From Synchiropus splendidus (lineage: Eukaryota; Chordata; Actinopteri; Syngnathiformes; Callionymidae): a stretch of DNA of 64,000 nucleotides. Made by a program: the position numbers and the translations under genes. Of this stretch, positions 12,033 through 25,005 are shown in pieces. The stretch lies in assembly GCF_027744825.2 (NCBI RefSeq), contig NC_071351.1, positions 18,985,001 to 19,049,000 of the forward strand. The letters run 5' to 3'. The notes below the pieces were generated by a model, which worked only from the letters and a program-made list of their open reading frames with translations, was not told where the DNA came from and did not search any database. Every line of letters starts with the position of its first letter. The first letter of the stretch is position 1.

Positions 12033-13160
12033 CTGCTATAGTGGGAGGTTAAAATTTCATGTTCTGAAGCTTCCCTGAAAAGTTATGGCACAATGCACAA
12101 AAACGCTTTTCAGCCTGAGATAAGGTGGGTTTCGGAACGCCAAACATAAAAGTGTTGATAACTTTGGAAAAACACTTCAGACAGTTTAGATTTTATGTGC
12201 AACTACTAGAAAGACCCTTTCTGCTATAGTGGGAGGTTAAAATTTCATGTTCTGAAGCTTCCCTGAAAAGTTATGGCACAATGCACAAAAACGCTTTTCA
12301 GCCTGAGATAAGGTGGGTTTCGGAACGCCAAACATAAAAGTGTTGATAACTTTCGAAAAACACTTTGGAGAGCTTAGATTTGATGTGCACCTACTAGAAA
12401 GACCCTTTCTGCTATAGTGGGAGGTTAAAATTTCATGTTCTGAAGCTTCCCTGAAAAGTTATGGCACAATGCGTAAAAACGCTTTTCAGCCTGAGATAAG
12501 GTGGGTTTCGGAACGCCAAACATAAAAGTGTTGATAACTTTGGAAAAACACTTCAGACAGTTTAGATTTGATGTGCAACTACTAGAAAGACCCTTTCTGC
12601 TATTGTGGGAGGTTAAAATTTCATGTTCTGAAGCTTTCCTGAAAAGTTATGGCACAATGCACAAAAACGCTTTTCAGCCTGAGATAAGGTGGGTTTCGGA
12701 ACGCCAAACATAAAAGTGTTGACAACTTTTGAAAAACACTTCAGACAGCTTAGATTTGATGTGCAACTACTAGAAAGACCCTTTCTGCTATAGTGGGAGG
12801 TTAAAATTTCATGTTCTGAAGCTTCCCTGAAAAGTTATGGCACAATGCACAAAAACGCTTTTCAGCCTGAGATAAGGTGGGTTTCGGAACGCCAAACATA
12901 AAAGTGTTGATAACTTTGGAAAAACACTTCAGACAGTTTAGATTTGATGTGCAACTACTAGAAAGACCCTTTCTGCTATAGTGGGAGGTTAAAATTTCAT
13001 GTTCTGAAGCTTCCCTGAAAAGTTATGGCACAATGCACAAAAACGCTTTTCAGCCTGAGATAAGGTGGGTTTCGGAACGCCAAACATAAAAGTGTTGATA
13101 ACTTTGGAAAAACACTTCAGACAGTTTAGATTTGATGTGCAACTACTAGAAAGACCCTTT
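12033..13160. repeat. Junction block of six monomers between the 33-mer and 13-mer HORs
   Basis: Markers in order are TTTTATG (unit 12033), CACTTTGGAG at 12366-12367, a GT unit, CTATTG at 12604 with GTTGACAAC, then two G units. Part of this set recurs at 19366-20305 (TTTGG at 19699) and near 26467, at +7,333 and +14,101 bp. The 19.4 kb copy has one monomer fewer: the GT unit and the following 41T unit appear fused. This block was carried along with the AAAGGTG-marked unit (11399, 18732, 25500). Confidence 0.75.
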
Positions 13161-15604
13161 CTGCTATAGTGGGAGGTTAAAATTTCATGTTCTGAAGCTT
13201 CCCTGAAAAGTTATGGCACAATGCACAAAAACGCTTTTCAGCCTGAGATAAGGAGGGTTTCGGAACGCCAAACATAAAAGTGTTGATAACTTTCGAAAAA
13301 CACTTCAGAGAGCTTAGATTTGATGTGCACCTACTAGAAAGACCCTTTCTGCTATAGTGGGAGGTTAAAATTTCATGTTCTGAAGCTTTCCTGAAAAGTT
13401 ATGGCACAATGCACAAAAACGCTTTTCAGCCTGAGATAAGGTGGGTTTCGGAACGCCAAACATAAAAGTGTTGATAACTTTCGAAAAACACTTCAGAGAG
13501 CTTAGATTTGATGTGCACCTACTAGAAAGACCCTTTCTGCTATAGTGGGAGGTTAAAATTTCATGTTCTGAAGCTTCCCTGAAAAGTTATGGCACAATGC
13601 GTAAAAACGCTTTTCAGCCTGAGATAAGGTGGGTTCGGAACGCCAAACATAAAAGTGTTGATAACTTTGGAAAAACACTTCAGACAGCTTAGATTTGATG
13701 TGCAACTACTAGAAAGACCCTTTCTGCTATAGTGGGAGGTTAAAATTTCATGTTCTGAAGCTTCCCTGAAAAGTTATGGCACAATGCACAAAAACGCTTT
13801 TCAGCCTGAGATAAGGTGGGTTTCGGAACGCCAAACATAAAAGTGTTGATAACTTTCGAAAAACACTTCAGACAGCTTAGATTTGATGTGCACCTACTAG
13901 AAAGACCCTTTCTGCTATAGTGGGAGGTTAAAATTTCATGTTCTGAAGCTTCCCTGAAAAGTTATGGCACAATGCACAAAAACGCTTTTCAGCCTGAGAT
14001 AAGGTGGGTTTCGGAACGCCAAACATAAAAGTGTTGATAACTTTCGAAAAACACTTCAGAGAGCTTAGATTTGATGTGCACCTACTAGAAAGACCCTTTC
14101 TGCTATAGTGGGAGGTTAAAATTTCATGTTCTGAAGCTTCCCTGAAAAGTTATGGCACAATGCGTAAAAACGCTTTTCAGCCTGAGATAAGGTGGGTTTC
14201 GGAACGCCAAACATAAAAGTGTTGATAACTTTGGAAAAACACTTCAGACAGTTTAGATTTGATGTGCAACTACTAGAAAGACCCTTTCTGCTATAGTGGG
14301 AGGTTAAAATTTCATGTTCTGAAGCTTTCCTGAAAAGTTATGGCACAATGCACAAAAACGCTTTTCAGCCTGAGATAAGGTGGGTTTCGGAACGCCAAAC
14401 ATAAAAGTGTTGATAACTTTGGAAAAACACTTCAGACAGCTTAGATTTGATGTGCAACTACTAGAAAGACCCTTTCTGCTATAGTGGGAGGTTAAAATTT
14501 CATGTTCTGAAGCTTTCCTTAAAAGTTATGGCACAATGCACAAAAACGCTTTTCAGCCTGAGATAAGGTGGGTTTCGGAACGCCAAACATAAAAGTGTTG
14601 ATAACTTTTGAAAAACACTTCAGACAGCTTAGATTTGATGTGCAACTACTAGAAAGACCCTTTCTGCTATAGTGGGAGGTTAAAATTTCATGTTCTGAAG
14701 CTTCCCTGAAAACTTATGGCACAATGCACAAAAACGCTTTTCAGCCTGAGATAAGGTGGGTTTCGGAACGCCAAACATAAAAGTGTTGATAACTTTGGAA
14801 AAACACTTCAGACAGTTTAGATTTGATGTGCAACTACTAGAAAGACCCTTTCTGCTATAGTGGGAGGTTAAAATTTCATGTTCTGAAGCTTCCCTGAAAA
14901 GTTATGGCACAATGCGTAAAAACGCTTTTCAGCCTGAGATAAGGTGGGTTTCGGAACGCCAAACATAAAAGTGTTGATAACTTTGGAAAAACACTTCAGA
15001 CAGTTTAGATTTGATGTGCAACTACTAGAAAGACCCTTTCTGCTATAGTGGGAGGTTAAAATTTCAAGTTCTGAAGCTTCCCTGAAAAGTTATGGCACAA
15101 TGCACAAAAACGCTTTTCAGCCTGAGATAAGGTGGGTTTCGGAACGCCAAACATAAAAGTGTTCATAACTTTCGAAAAAACACTTCAGAGAGCTTAGATT
15201 TGATGTGCACGTACTAGAAAGACCCTTTCTGCTATAGTGGGAGGTTAAAATTTCATGTTCTGAAGCTTCCCTGAAAAGTTATGGCACAATGCGTAAAAAC
15301 GCTTTTCAGCCTGAGATAAGGTGGGTTTCGGAACGCCAAACATAAAAGTGTTGATAACTTTGGAAAAACACTTCAGACAGTTTAGATTTGATGTGCAACT
15401 ACTAGAAAGACCCTTTCTGCTATAGTGGGAGGTTAAAATTTCATGTTCTGAAGCTTCCCTGAAAAGTTATGGCACAATGCACAAAAACGCTTTTCAGCCT
15501 GAGATAAGGTGGGTTTCGGAACGCCAAACATAAAAGTGTTGATAACTTTGGAAAAACACTTCAGACAGTTTAGATTTGATGTGCAACTACTAGAAAGACC
15601 CTTT
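13161..15604. repeat. 13-monomer HOR, copy 1 (2,444 bp)
   Basis: Unit order is a C unit with AAGGAGGG (A at 13254), a 41T C unit, a GT unit with 153C, a 150C form of C, C, B, a 41T/134G/153C unit, CCTTAAAAG (T at 14520), 50C, GT, a CAAGTTC unit (A at 15067) with 125C and CACGTAC, GT, G. The markers return at +2,444 bp. It contains a 1-base deletion in a T run at about 13634 and a 1-base insertion in an A run (15175-15180), which cancel in length. Confidence 0.88.
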
Positions 15605-17485
15605 CTGCTATAGTGGGAGGTTAAAATTTCATGTTCTGAAGCTTCCCTGAAAAGTTATGGCACAATGCACAAAAACGCTTTTCAGCCTGAGATAAGGAGG
15701 GTTTCGGAACGCCAAACATAAAAGTGTTGATAACTTTCGAAAAACACTTCAGAGAGCTTAGATTTGATGTGCACCTACTAGAAAGACCCTTTCTGCTATA
15801 GTGGGAGGTTAAAATTTCATGTTCTGAAGCTTTCCTGAAAAGTTATGGCACAATGCACAAAAACGCTTTTCAGCCTGAGATAAGGTGGGTTTCGGAACGC
15901 CAAACATAAAAGTGTTGATAACTTTCGAAAAACACTTCAGAGAGCTTAGATTTGATGTGCACCTACTAGAAAGACCCTTTCTGCTATAGTGGGAGGTTAA
16001 AATTTCATGTTCTGAAGCTTCCCTGAAAAGTTATGGCACAATGCGTAAAAACGCTTTTCAGCCTGAGATAAGGTGGGTTTCGGAACGCCAAACATAAAAG
16101 TGTTGATAACTTTGGAAAAACACTTCAGACAGCTTAGATTTGATGTGCAACTACTAGAAAGACCCTTTCTGCTATAGTGGGAGGTTAAAATTTCATGTTC
16201 TGAAGCTTCCCTGAAAAGTTATGGCACAATGCACAAAAACGCTTTTCAGCCTGAGATAAGGTGGGTTTCGGAACGCCAAACATAAAAGTGTTGATAACTT
16301 TCGAAAAACACTTCAGACAGCTTAGATTTGATGTGCACCTACTAGAAAGACCCTTTCTGCTATAGTGGGAGGTTAAAATTTCATGTTCTGAAGCTTCCCT
16401 GAAAAGTTATGGCACAATGCACAAAAACGCTTTTCAGCCTGAGATAAGGTGGGTTTCGGAACGCCAAACATAAAAGTGTTGATAACTTTCGAAAAACACT
16501 TCAGAGAGCTTAGATTTGATGTGCACCTACTAGAAAGACCCTTTCTGCTATAGTGGGAGGTTAAAATTTCATGTTCTGAAGCTTCCCTGAAAAGTTATGG
16601 CACAATGCGTAAAAACGCTTTTCAGCCTGAGATAAGGTGGGTTTCGGAACGCCAAACATAAAAGTGTTGATAACTTTGGAAAAACACTTCAGACAGTTTA
16701 GATTTGATGTGCAACTACTAGAAAGACCCTTTCTGCTATAGTGGGAGGTTAAAATTTCATGTTCTGAAGCTTTCCTGAAAAGTTATGGCACAATGCACAA
16801 AAACGCTTTTCAGCCTGAGATAAGGTGGGTTTCGGAACGCCAAACATAAAAGTGTTGATAACTTTGGAAAAACACTTCAGACAGCTTAGATTTGATGTGC
16901 AACTACTAGAAAGACCCTTTCTGCTATAGTGGGAGGTTAAAATTTCATGTTCTGAAGCTTTCCTTAAAAGTTATGGCACAATGCACAAAAACGCTTTTCA
17001 GCCTGAGATAAGGTGGGTTTCGGAACGCCAAACATAAAAGTGTTGATAACTTTTGAAAAACACTTCAGACAGCTTAGATTTGATGTGCAACTACTAGAAA
17101 GACCCTTTCTGCTATAGTGGGAGGTTAAAATTTCATGTTGTGAAGCTTCCCTGAAAACTTATGGCACAATGCACAAAAACGCTTTTCAGCCTGAGATAAG
17201 GTGGGTTTCGGAACGCCAAACATAAAAGTGTTGATAACTTTGGAAAAACACTTCAGACAGTTTAGATTTGATGTGCAACTACTAGAAAGACCCTTTCTGC
17301 TATAGTGGGAGGTTAAAATTTCATGTTCTGAAGCTTCCCTGAAAAGTTATGGCACAATGCGTAAAAAACGCTTTTCAGCCTGAGATAAGGTGGGTTTCGG
17401 AACGCCAAACATAAAAGTGTTGATAACTTTGGAAAAACACTTCAGACAGTTTAGATTTGATGTGCAACTACTAGAAAGACCCTTT
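15605..17485. repeat. 13-monomer HOR, copy 2, first ten units
   Basis: AAGGAGGG (A at 15698) through CCTTAAAAG (T at 16965), 50C and GT units match 13161-15039 in order. The 50C unit has a private TGTTGTGAAG at about 17150. The GT unit has an extra A in the run 17363-17368. After 17485 the 50C/GT pair is duplicated, and the following 125C unit lacks the CAAGTTC and CACGTAC markers of copy 1, so the copy is recombinant at its 3' end. Confidence 0.82.
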
Positions 17486-17861
17486 CTGCTATAGTGGGAG
17501 GTTAAAATTTCATGTTCTGAAGCTTCCCTGAAAACTTATGGCACAATGCACAAAAACGCTTTTCAGCCTGAGATAAGGTGGGTTTCGGAACGCCAAACAT
17601 AAAAGTGTTGATAACTTTGGAAAAACACTTCAGACAGTTTAGATTTGATGTGCAACTACTAGAAAGACCCTTTCTGCTATAGTGGGAGGTTAAAATTTCA
17701 TGTTCTGAAGCTTCCCTGAAAAGTTATGGCACAATGCGTAAAAACGCTTTTCAGCCTGAGATAAGGTGGGTTTCGGAACGCCAAACATAAAAGTGTTGAT
17801 AACTTTGGAAAAACACTTCAGACAGTTTAGATTTGATGTGCAACTACTAGAAAGACCCTTT
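17109..17861. repeat. Tandem duplication of a 50C + GT dimer
   Basis: The pair 17109-17485 (50C unit then GT unit) is followed by the same pair at 17486-17861. Other 13-mer copies carry this pair once. The two differ by a private G near 17150 and one extra A at 17363-17368, both in the first pair. It is either a real two-monomer exchange or an assembly join between two reads. Confidence 0.8.
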
Positions 17862-20305
17862 CTGCTATAGTGGGAGGTTAAAATTTCATGTTCTGAAGCT
17901 TCCCTGAAAAGTTATGGCACAATGCACAAAAACGCTTTTCAGCCTGAGATAAGGTGGGTTTCGGAACGCCAAACATAAAAGTGTTCATAACTTTCGAAAA
18001 ACACTTCAGAGAGCTTAGATTTGATGTGCACCTACTAGAAAGACCCTTTCTGCTATAGTGGGAGGTTAAAATTTCATGTTCTGAAGCTTCCCTGAAAAGT
18101 TATGGCACAATGCGTAAAAACGCTTTTCAGCCTGAGATAAGGTGGGGTTTCGGAACGCCAAACATAAAAGTGTTGATAACTTTGGAAAAACACTTCAGAC
18201 AGTTTAGATTTGATGTGCAACTACTAGAAAGACCCTTTCTGCTATAGTGGGAGGTTAAAATTTCATGTTCTGAAGCTTTCCTGAAAAGTTATGGCACAAT
18301 GCACAAAAACGCTTTTCAGCGTGAGATAAGGTGGGTTTCGGAACGCCAAACATAAAAGTGTTGATAACTTTGAAAAACACTTCAGACAGCTTAGATTTGA
18401 TGTGCAACTACTAGAAAGACCCTTTCTGCTATAGTGGGAGGTTAAAATTTCATGTTCTGAAGCTTCCCTGAAAAGTTATGGCACAATGCACAAAAACGCT
18501 TTTCAGCCTGAGATATGGTGGGTTTCGGAACGCCAAACATAAAAGTGTTGATAACTTTGGAAAAACACTTCAGACAGTTTAGATTTGATGTGCAACTACT
18601 AGAAAGACCCTTTCTGCTATAGTGGGAGGTTAAAATTTCATGTTCTGAAGCTTCCCTGAAAAGTTATGGCACAATGCACAAAAACGCTTTTCAGCCTGAG
18701 ATAAGGTGGGTTTCGGAACGCCAAACATAAAGGTGTTAATAACTTTGGAAAAACACTTCAGACAGTTTAGATTTGATGTGCAACTACTAGAAAGACCCTT
18801 TCTGCTATAGTGGGAGGTTAAAATTTCATGTTCTGAAGCTTCCCTGAAAAGTTATGGCACAATGCACAAAAACGCTTTTCAGCCTGAGATAAGGTGGGTT
18901 TCGGAACGCCAAACATAAAAGTGTTGATAACTTTCGAAAAACACTTCAGAGAGCTTAGATTTGATGTGCACCTACTAGAAAGACCCTTTCTGCTACAGTG
19001 GGAGGTTAAAATTTCATGTTCTGAAGCTTCCCTGAAAAGTTATGGCACAATGCGTAAAAACGCTTTTCAGCCTGAGATAAGGTGGGTTTCGGAACGCCAA
19101 ACATAAAAGTGTTGATAACTTTGGAAAAACACTTCAGACAGTTTAGATTTGATGTGCAACTACTAGAAAGACCCTTTCTGCTATAGTGGGAGGTTAAAAT
19201 TTCATGTTCTGAAGCTTTCCTGAAAAGTTATGGCACAATGCACAAAAACGCTTTTCAGCCTGAGATAAGGTGGGTTTCGGAACGCCAAACATAAAAGTGT
19301 TGATAACTTTTGAAAAACACTTCAGACAGCTTAGATTTGATGTGCAACTACTAGAAAGACCCTTTCTGCTATAGTGGGAGGTTAAAATTTCATGTTCTGA
19401 AGCTTCCCTGAAAAGTTATGGCACAATGCACAAAAACGCTTTTCAGCCTGAGATAAGGTGGGTTTCGGAACGCCAAACATAAAAGTGTTGATAACTTTGG
19501 AAAAACACTTCAGACAGTTTAGATTTTATGTGCAACTACTAGAAAGACCCTTTCTGCTATAGTGGGAGGTTAAAATTTCATGTTCTGAAGCTTCCCTGAA
19601 AAGTTATGGCACAATGCACAAAAACGCTTTTCAGCCTGAGATAAGGTGGGTTTCGGAACGCCAAACATAAAAGTGTTGATAACTTTCGAAAAACACTTTG
19701 GAGAGCTTAGATTTGATGTGCACCTACTAGAAAGACCCTTTCTGCTATAGTGGGAGGTTAAAATTTCATGTTCTGAAGCTTTCCTGAAAAGTTATGGCAC
19801 AATGCACAAAAACGCTTTTCAGCCTGAGATAAGGTGGGTTTCGGAACGCCAAACATAAAAGTGTTGACAACTTTTGAAAAACACTTCAGACAGCTTAGAT
19901 TTGATGTGCAACTACTAGAAAGACCCTTTCTGCTATAGTGGGAGGTTAAAATTTCATGTTCTGAAGCTTCCCTGAAAAGTTATGGCACAATGCACAAAAA
20001 CGCTTTTCAGCCTGAGATAAGGTGGGTTTCGGAACGCCAAACATAAAAGTGTTGATAACTTTGGAAAAACACTTCAGACAGTTTAGATTTGATGTGCAAC
20101 TACTAGAAAGACCCTTTCTGCTATAGTGGGAGGTTAAAATTTCATGTTCTGAAGCTTCCCTGAAAAGTTATGGCACAATGCACAAAAACGCTTTTCAGCC
20201 TGAGATAAGGTGGGTTTCGGAACGCCAAACATAAAAGTGTTGATAACTTTGGAAAAACACTTCAGACAGTTTAGATTTGATGTGCAACTACTAGAAAGAC
20301 CCTTT

Positions 20306-22749
20306 CTGCTATAGTGGGAGGTTAAAATTTCATGTTCTGAAGCTTCCCTGAAAAGTTATGGCACAATGCACAAAAACGCTTTTCAGCCTGAGATAAGGAG
20401 GGTTTCGGAACGCCAAACATAAAAGTGTTGATAACTTTCGAAAAACACTTCAGAGAGCTTAGATTTGATGTGCACCTACTAGAAAGACCCTTTCTGCTAT
20501 AGTGGGAGGTTAAAATTTCATGTTCTGAAGCTTTCCTGAAAAGTTATGGCACAATGCACAAAAACGCTTTTCAGCCTGAGATAAGGTGGGTTTCGGAACG
20601 CCAAACATAAAAGTGTTGATAACTTTCGAAAAACACTTCAGAGAGCTTAGATTTGATGTGCACCTACTAGAAAGACCCTTTCTGCTATAGTGGGAGGTTA
20701 AAATTTCATGTTCTGAAGCTTCCCTGAAAAGTTATGGCACAATGCGTAAAAACGCTTTTCAGCCTGAGATAAGGTGGGTTTCGGAACGCCAAACATAAAA
20801 GTGTTGATAACTTTGGAAAAACACTTCAGACAGCTTAGATTTGATGTGCAACTACTAGAAAGACCCTTTCTGCTATAGTGGGAGGTTAAAATTTCATGTT
20901 CTGAAGCTTCCCTGAAAAGTTATGGCACAATGCACAAAAACGCTTTTCAGCCTGAGATAAGGTGGGTTTCGGAACGCCAAACATAAAAGTGTTGATAACT
21001 TTCGAAAAACACTTCAGACAGCTTAGATTTGATGTGCACCTACTAGAAAGACCCTTTCTGCTATAGTGGGAGGTTAAAATTTCATGTTCTGAAGCTTCCC
21101 TGAAAAGTTATGGCACAATGCACAAAAACGCTTTTCAGCCTGAGATAAGGTGGGTTTCGGAACGCCAAACATAAAAGTGTTGATAACTTTCGAAAAACAC
21201 TTCAGAGAGCTTAGATTTGATGTGCACCTACTAGAAAGACCCTTTCTGCTATAGTGGGAGGTTAAAATTTCATGTTCTGAAGCTTCCCTGAAAAGTTATG
21301 GCACAATGCGTAAAAACGCTTTTCAGCCTGAGATAAGGTGGGTTTCGGAACGCCAAACATAAAAGTGTTGATAACTTTGGAAAAACACTTCAGACAGTTT
21401 AGATTTGATGTGCAACTACTAGAAAGACCCTTTCTGCTATAGTGGGAGGTTAAAATTTCATGTTCTGAAGCTTTCCTGAAAAGTTATGGCACAATGCACA
21501 AAAACGCTTTTCAGCCTGAGATAAGGTGGGTTTCGGAACGCCAAACATAAAAGTGTTGATAACTTTGGAAAAACACTTCAGACAGCTTAGATTTGATGTG
21601 CAACTACTAGAAAGACCCTTTCTGCTATAGTGGGAGGTTAAAATTTCATGTTCTGAAGCTTTCCTTAAAAGTTATGGCACAATGCACAAAAACGCTTTTC
21701 AGCCTGAGATAAGGTGGGTTTCGGAACGCCAAACATAAAAGTGTTGATAACTTTTGAAAAACACTTCAGACAGCTTAGATTTGATGTGCAACTACTAGAA
21801 AGACCCTTTCTGCTATAGTGGGAGGTTAAAATTTCATGTTCTGAAGCTTCCCTGAAAACTTATGGCACAATGCACAAAAACGCTTTTCAGCCTGAGATAA
21901 GGTGGGTTTCGGAACGCCAAACATAAAAGTGTTGATAACTTTGGAAAAACACTTCAGACAGTTTAGATTTGATGTGCAACTACTAGAAAGACCCTTTCTG
22001 CTATAGTGGGAGGTTAAAATTTCATGTTCTGAAGCTTCCCTGAAAAGTTATGGCACAATGCGTAAAAACGCTTTTCAGCCTGAGATAAGGTGGGTTTCGG
22101 AACGCCAAACATAAAAGTGTTGATAACTTTGGAAAAACACTTCAGACAGTTTAGATTTGATGTGCAACTACTAGAAAGACCCTTTCTGCTATAGTGGGAG
22201 GTTAAAATTTCAAGTTCTGAAGCTTCCCTGAAAAGTTATGGCACAATGCACAAAAACGCTTTTCAGCCTGAGATAAGGTGGGTTTCGGAACGCCAAACAT
22301 AAAAGTGTTCATAACTTTCGAAAAACACTTCAGAGAGCTTAGATTTGATGTGCACGTACTAGAAAGACCCTTTCTGCTATAGTGGGAGGTTAAAATTTCA
22401 TGTTCTGAAGCTTCCCTGAAAAGTTATGGCACAATGCGTAAAAACGCTTTTCAGCCTGAGATAAGGTGGGTTTCGGAACGCCAAACATAAAAGTGTTGAT
22501 AACTTTGGAAAAACACTTCAGACAGTTTAGATTTGATGTGCAACTACTAGAAAGACCCTTTCTGCTATAGTGGGAGGTTAAAATTTCATGTTCTGAAGCT
22601 TCCCTGAAAAGTTATGGCACAATGCACAAAAACGCTTTTCAGCCTGAGATAAGGTGGGTTTCGGAACGCCAAACATAAAAGTGTTGATAACTTTGGAAAA
22701 ACACTTCAGACAGTTTAGATTTGATGTGCAACTACTAGAAAGACCCTTT
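20306..22749. repeat. 13-monomer HOR, copy 3 (2,444 bp)
   Basis: Markers match copy 1 in order: AAGGAGGG at 20399, CCTTAAAAG at 21666, CAAGTTC at 22213 with 125C and CACGTAC, then GT and G. Neither single-base indel of copy 1 is present. It is followed directly by copy 4. Confidence 0.9.
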
Positions 22750-25005
22750 CTGCTATAGTGGGAGGTTAAAATTTCATGTTCTGAAGCTTCCCTGAAAAGT
22801 TATGGCACAATGCACAAAAACGCTTTTCAGCCTGAGATAAGGAGGGTTTCGGAACGCCAAACATAAAAGTGTTGATAACTTTCGAAAAACACTTCAGAGA
22901 GCTTAGATTTGATGTGCACCTACTAGAAAGACCCTTTCTGCTATAGTGGGAGGTTAAAATTTCATGTTCTGAAGCTTTCCTGAAAAGTTATGGCACAATG
23001 CACAAAAACGCTTTTCAGCCTGAGATAAGGTGGGTTTCGGAACGCCAAACATAAAAGTGTTGATAACTTTCGAAAAACACTTCAGAGAGCTTAGATTTGA
23101 TGTGCACCTACTAGAAAGACCCTTTCTGCTATAGTGGGAGGTTAAAATTTCATGTTCTGAAGCTTCCCTGAAAAGTTATGGCACAATGCGTAAAAACGCT
23201 TTTCAGCCTGAGATAAGGTGGGTTTCGGAACGCCAAACATAAAAGTGTTGATAACTTTGGAAAAACACTTCAGACAGCTTAGATTTGATGTGCAACTACT
23301 AGAAAGACCCTTTCTGCTATAGTGGGAGGTTAAAATTTCATGTTCTGAAGCTTCCCTGAAAAGTTATGGCACAATGCACAAAAACGCTTTTCAGCCTGAG
23401 ATAAGGTGGGTTTCGGAACGCCAAACATAAAAGTGTTGATAACTTTCGAAAAACACTTCAGACAGCTTAGATTTGATGTGCACCTACTAGAAAGACCCTT
23501 TCTGCTATAGTGGGAGGTTAAAATTTCATGTTCTGAAGCTTCCCTGAAAAGTTATGGCACAATGCACAAAAACGCTTTTCAGCCTGAGATAAGGTGGGTT
23601 TCGGAACGCCAAACATAAAAGTGTTGATAACTTTCGAAAAACACTTCAGAGAGCTTAGATTTGATGTGCACCTACTAGAAAGACCCTTTCTGCTATAGTG
23701 GGAGGTTAAAATTTCATGTTCTGAAGCTTCCCTGAAAAGTTATGGCACAATGCGTAAAAACGCTTTTCAGCCTGAGATAAGGTGGGTTTCGGAACGCCAA
23801 ACATAAAAGTGTTGATAACTTTGGAAAAACACTTCAGACAGTTTAGATTTGATGTGCAACTACTAGAAAGACCCTTTCTGCTATAGTGGGAGGTTAAAAT
23901 TTCATGTTCTGAAGCTTTCCTGAAAAGTTATGGCACAATGCACAAAAACGCTTTTCAGCCTGAGATAAGGTGGGTTTCGGAACGCCAAACATAAAAGTGT
24001 TGATAACTTTGGAAAAACACTTCAGACAGCTTAGATTTGATGTGCAACTACTAGAAAGACCCTTTCTGCTATAGTGGGAGGTTAAAATTTCATGTTCTGA
24101 AGCTTTCCTTAAAAGTTATGGCACAATGCACAAAAACGCTTTTCAGCCTGAGATAAGGTGGGTTTCGGAACGCCAAACATAAAAGTGTTGATAACTTTTG
24201 AAAAACACTTCAGACTGCTTAGATTTGATGTGCAACTACTAGAAAGACCCTTTCTGCTATAGTGGGAGGTTAAAATTTCATGTTCTGAAGCTTCCCTGAA
24301 AACTTATGGCACAATGCACAAAAACGCTTTTCAGCCTGAGATAAGGTGGGTTTCGGAACGCCAAACATAAAAGTGTTGATAACTTTGGAAAAACACTTCA
24401 GACAGTTTAGATTTGATGTGCAACTACTAGAAAGACCCTTTCTGCTATAGTGGGAGGTTAAAATTTCATGTTCTGAAGCTTCCCTGAAAAGTTATGGCAC
24501 AATGCGTAAAAACGCTTTTCAGCCTGAGATAAGGTGGGTTTCGGAACGCCAAACATAAAAGTGTTGATAACTTTGGAAAAACACTTCAGACAGTTTAGAT
24601 TTGATGTGCAACTACTAGAAAGACCCTTTCTGCTATAGTGGGAGGTTAAAATTTCAAGTTCTGAAGCTTCCCTGAAAAGTTATGGCACAATGCACAAAAA
24701 CGCTTTTCAGCCTGAGATAAGGTGGGTTTCGGAACGCCAAACATAAAAGTGTTCATAACTTTCGAAAAACACTTCAGAGAGCTTAGATTTGATGTGCACG
24801 TACTAGAAAGACCCTTTCTGCTATAGTGGGAGGTTAAAATTTCATGTTCTGAAGCTTCCCTGAAAAGTTATGGCACAATGCGTAAAAACGCTTTTCAGCC
24901 TGAGATAAGGTGGGTTTCGGAACGCCAAACATAAAAGTGTTGATAACTTTGGAAAAACACTTCAGACAGTTTAGATTTGATGTGCAACTACTAGAAAGAC
25001 CCTTT
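22750..25005. repeat. 13-monomer HOR, copy 4, twelve units
   Basis: AAGGAGGG at 22843, CCTTAAAAG at 24110 and CAAGTTC at 24657 are each exactly 2,444 bp after copy 3. One private change is GACTGCTT near 24217. The thirteenth G unit is replaced: at 25006 the array switches to the 41T/AGCGTG type seen at 3009, 4701 and 18239, so the exchange junction lies within about one monomer of 25005. Confidence 0.88.

Noticed and set aside
11561..12713. 70-codon frames at 11561-11773 and 12501-12713
   Set aside because: Same accident of CTACAG or CTATTG replacing CTATAG; no codon conservation and no distinct flanking signals.
18894..19106. 70-codon frame
   Set aside because: Copy of the 11561 frame by HOR duplication; the equivalent unit at about 25.66 kb has the stop restored.
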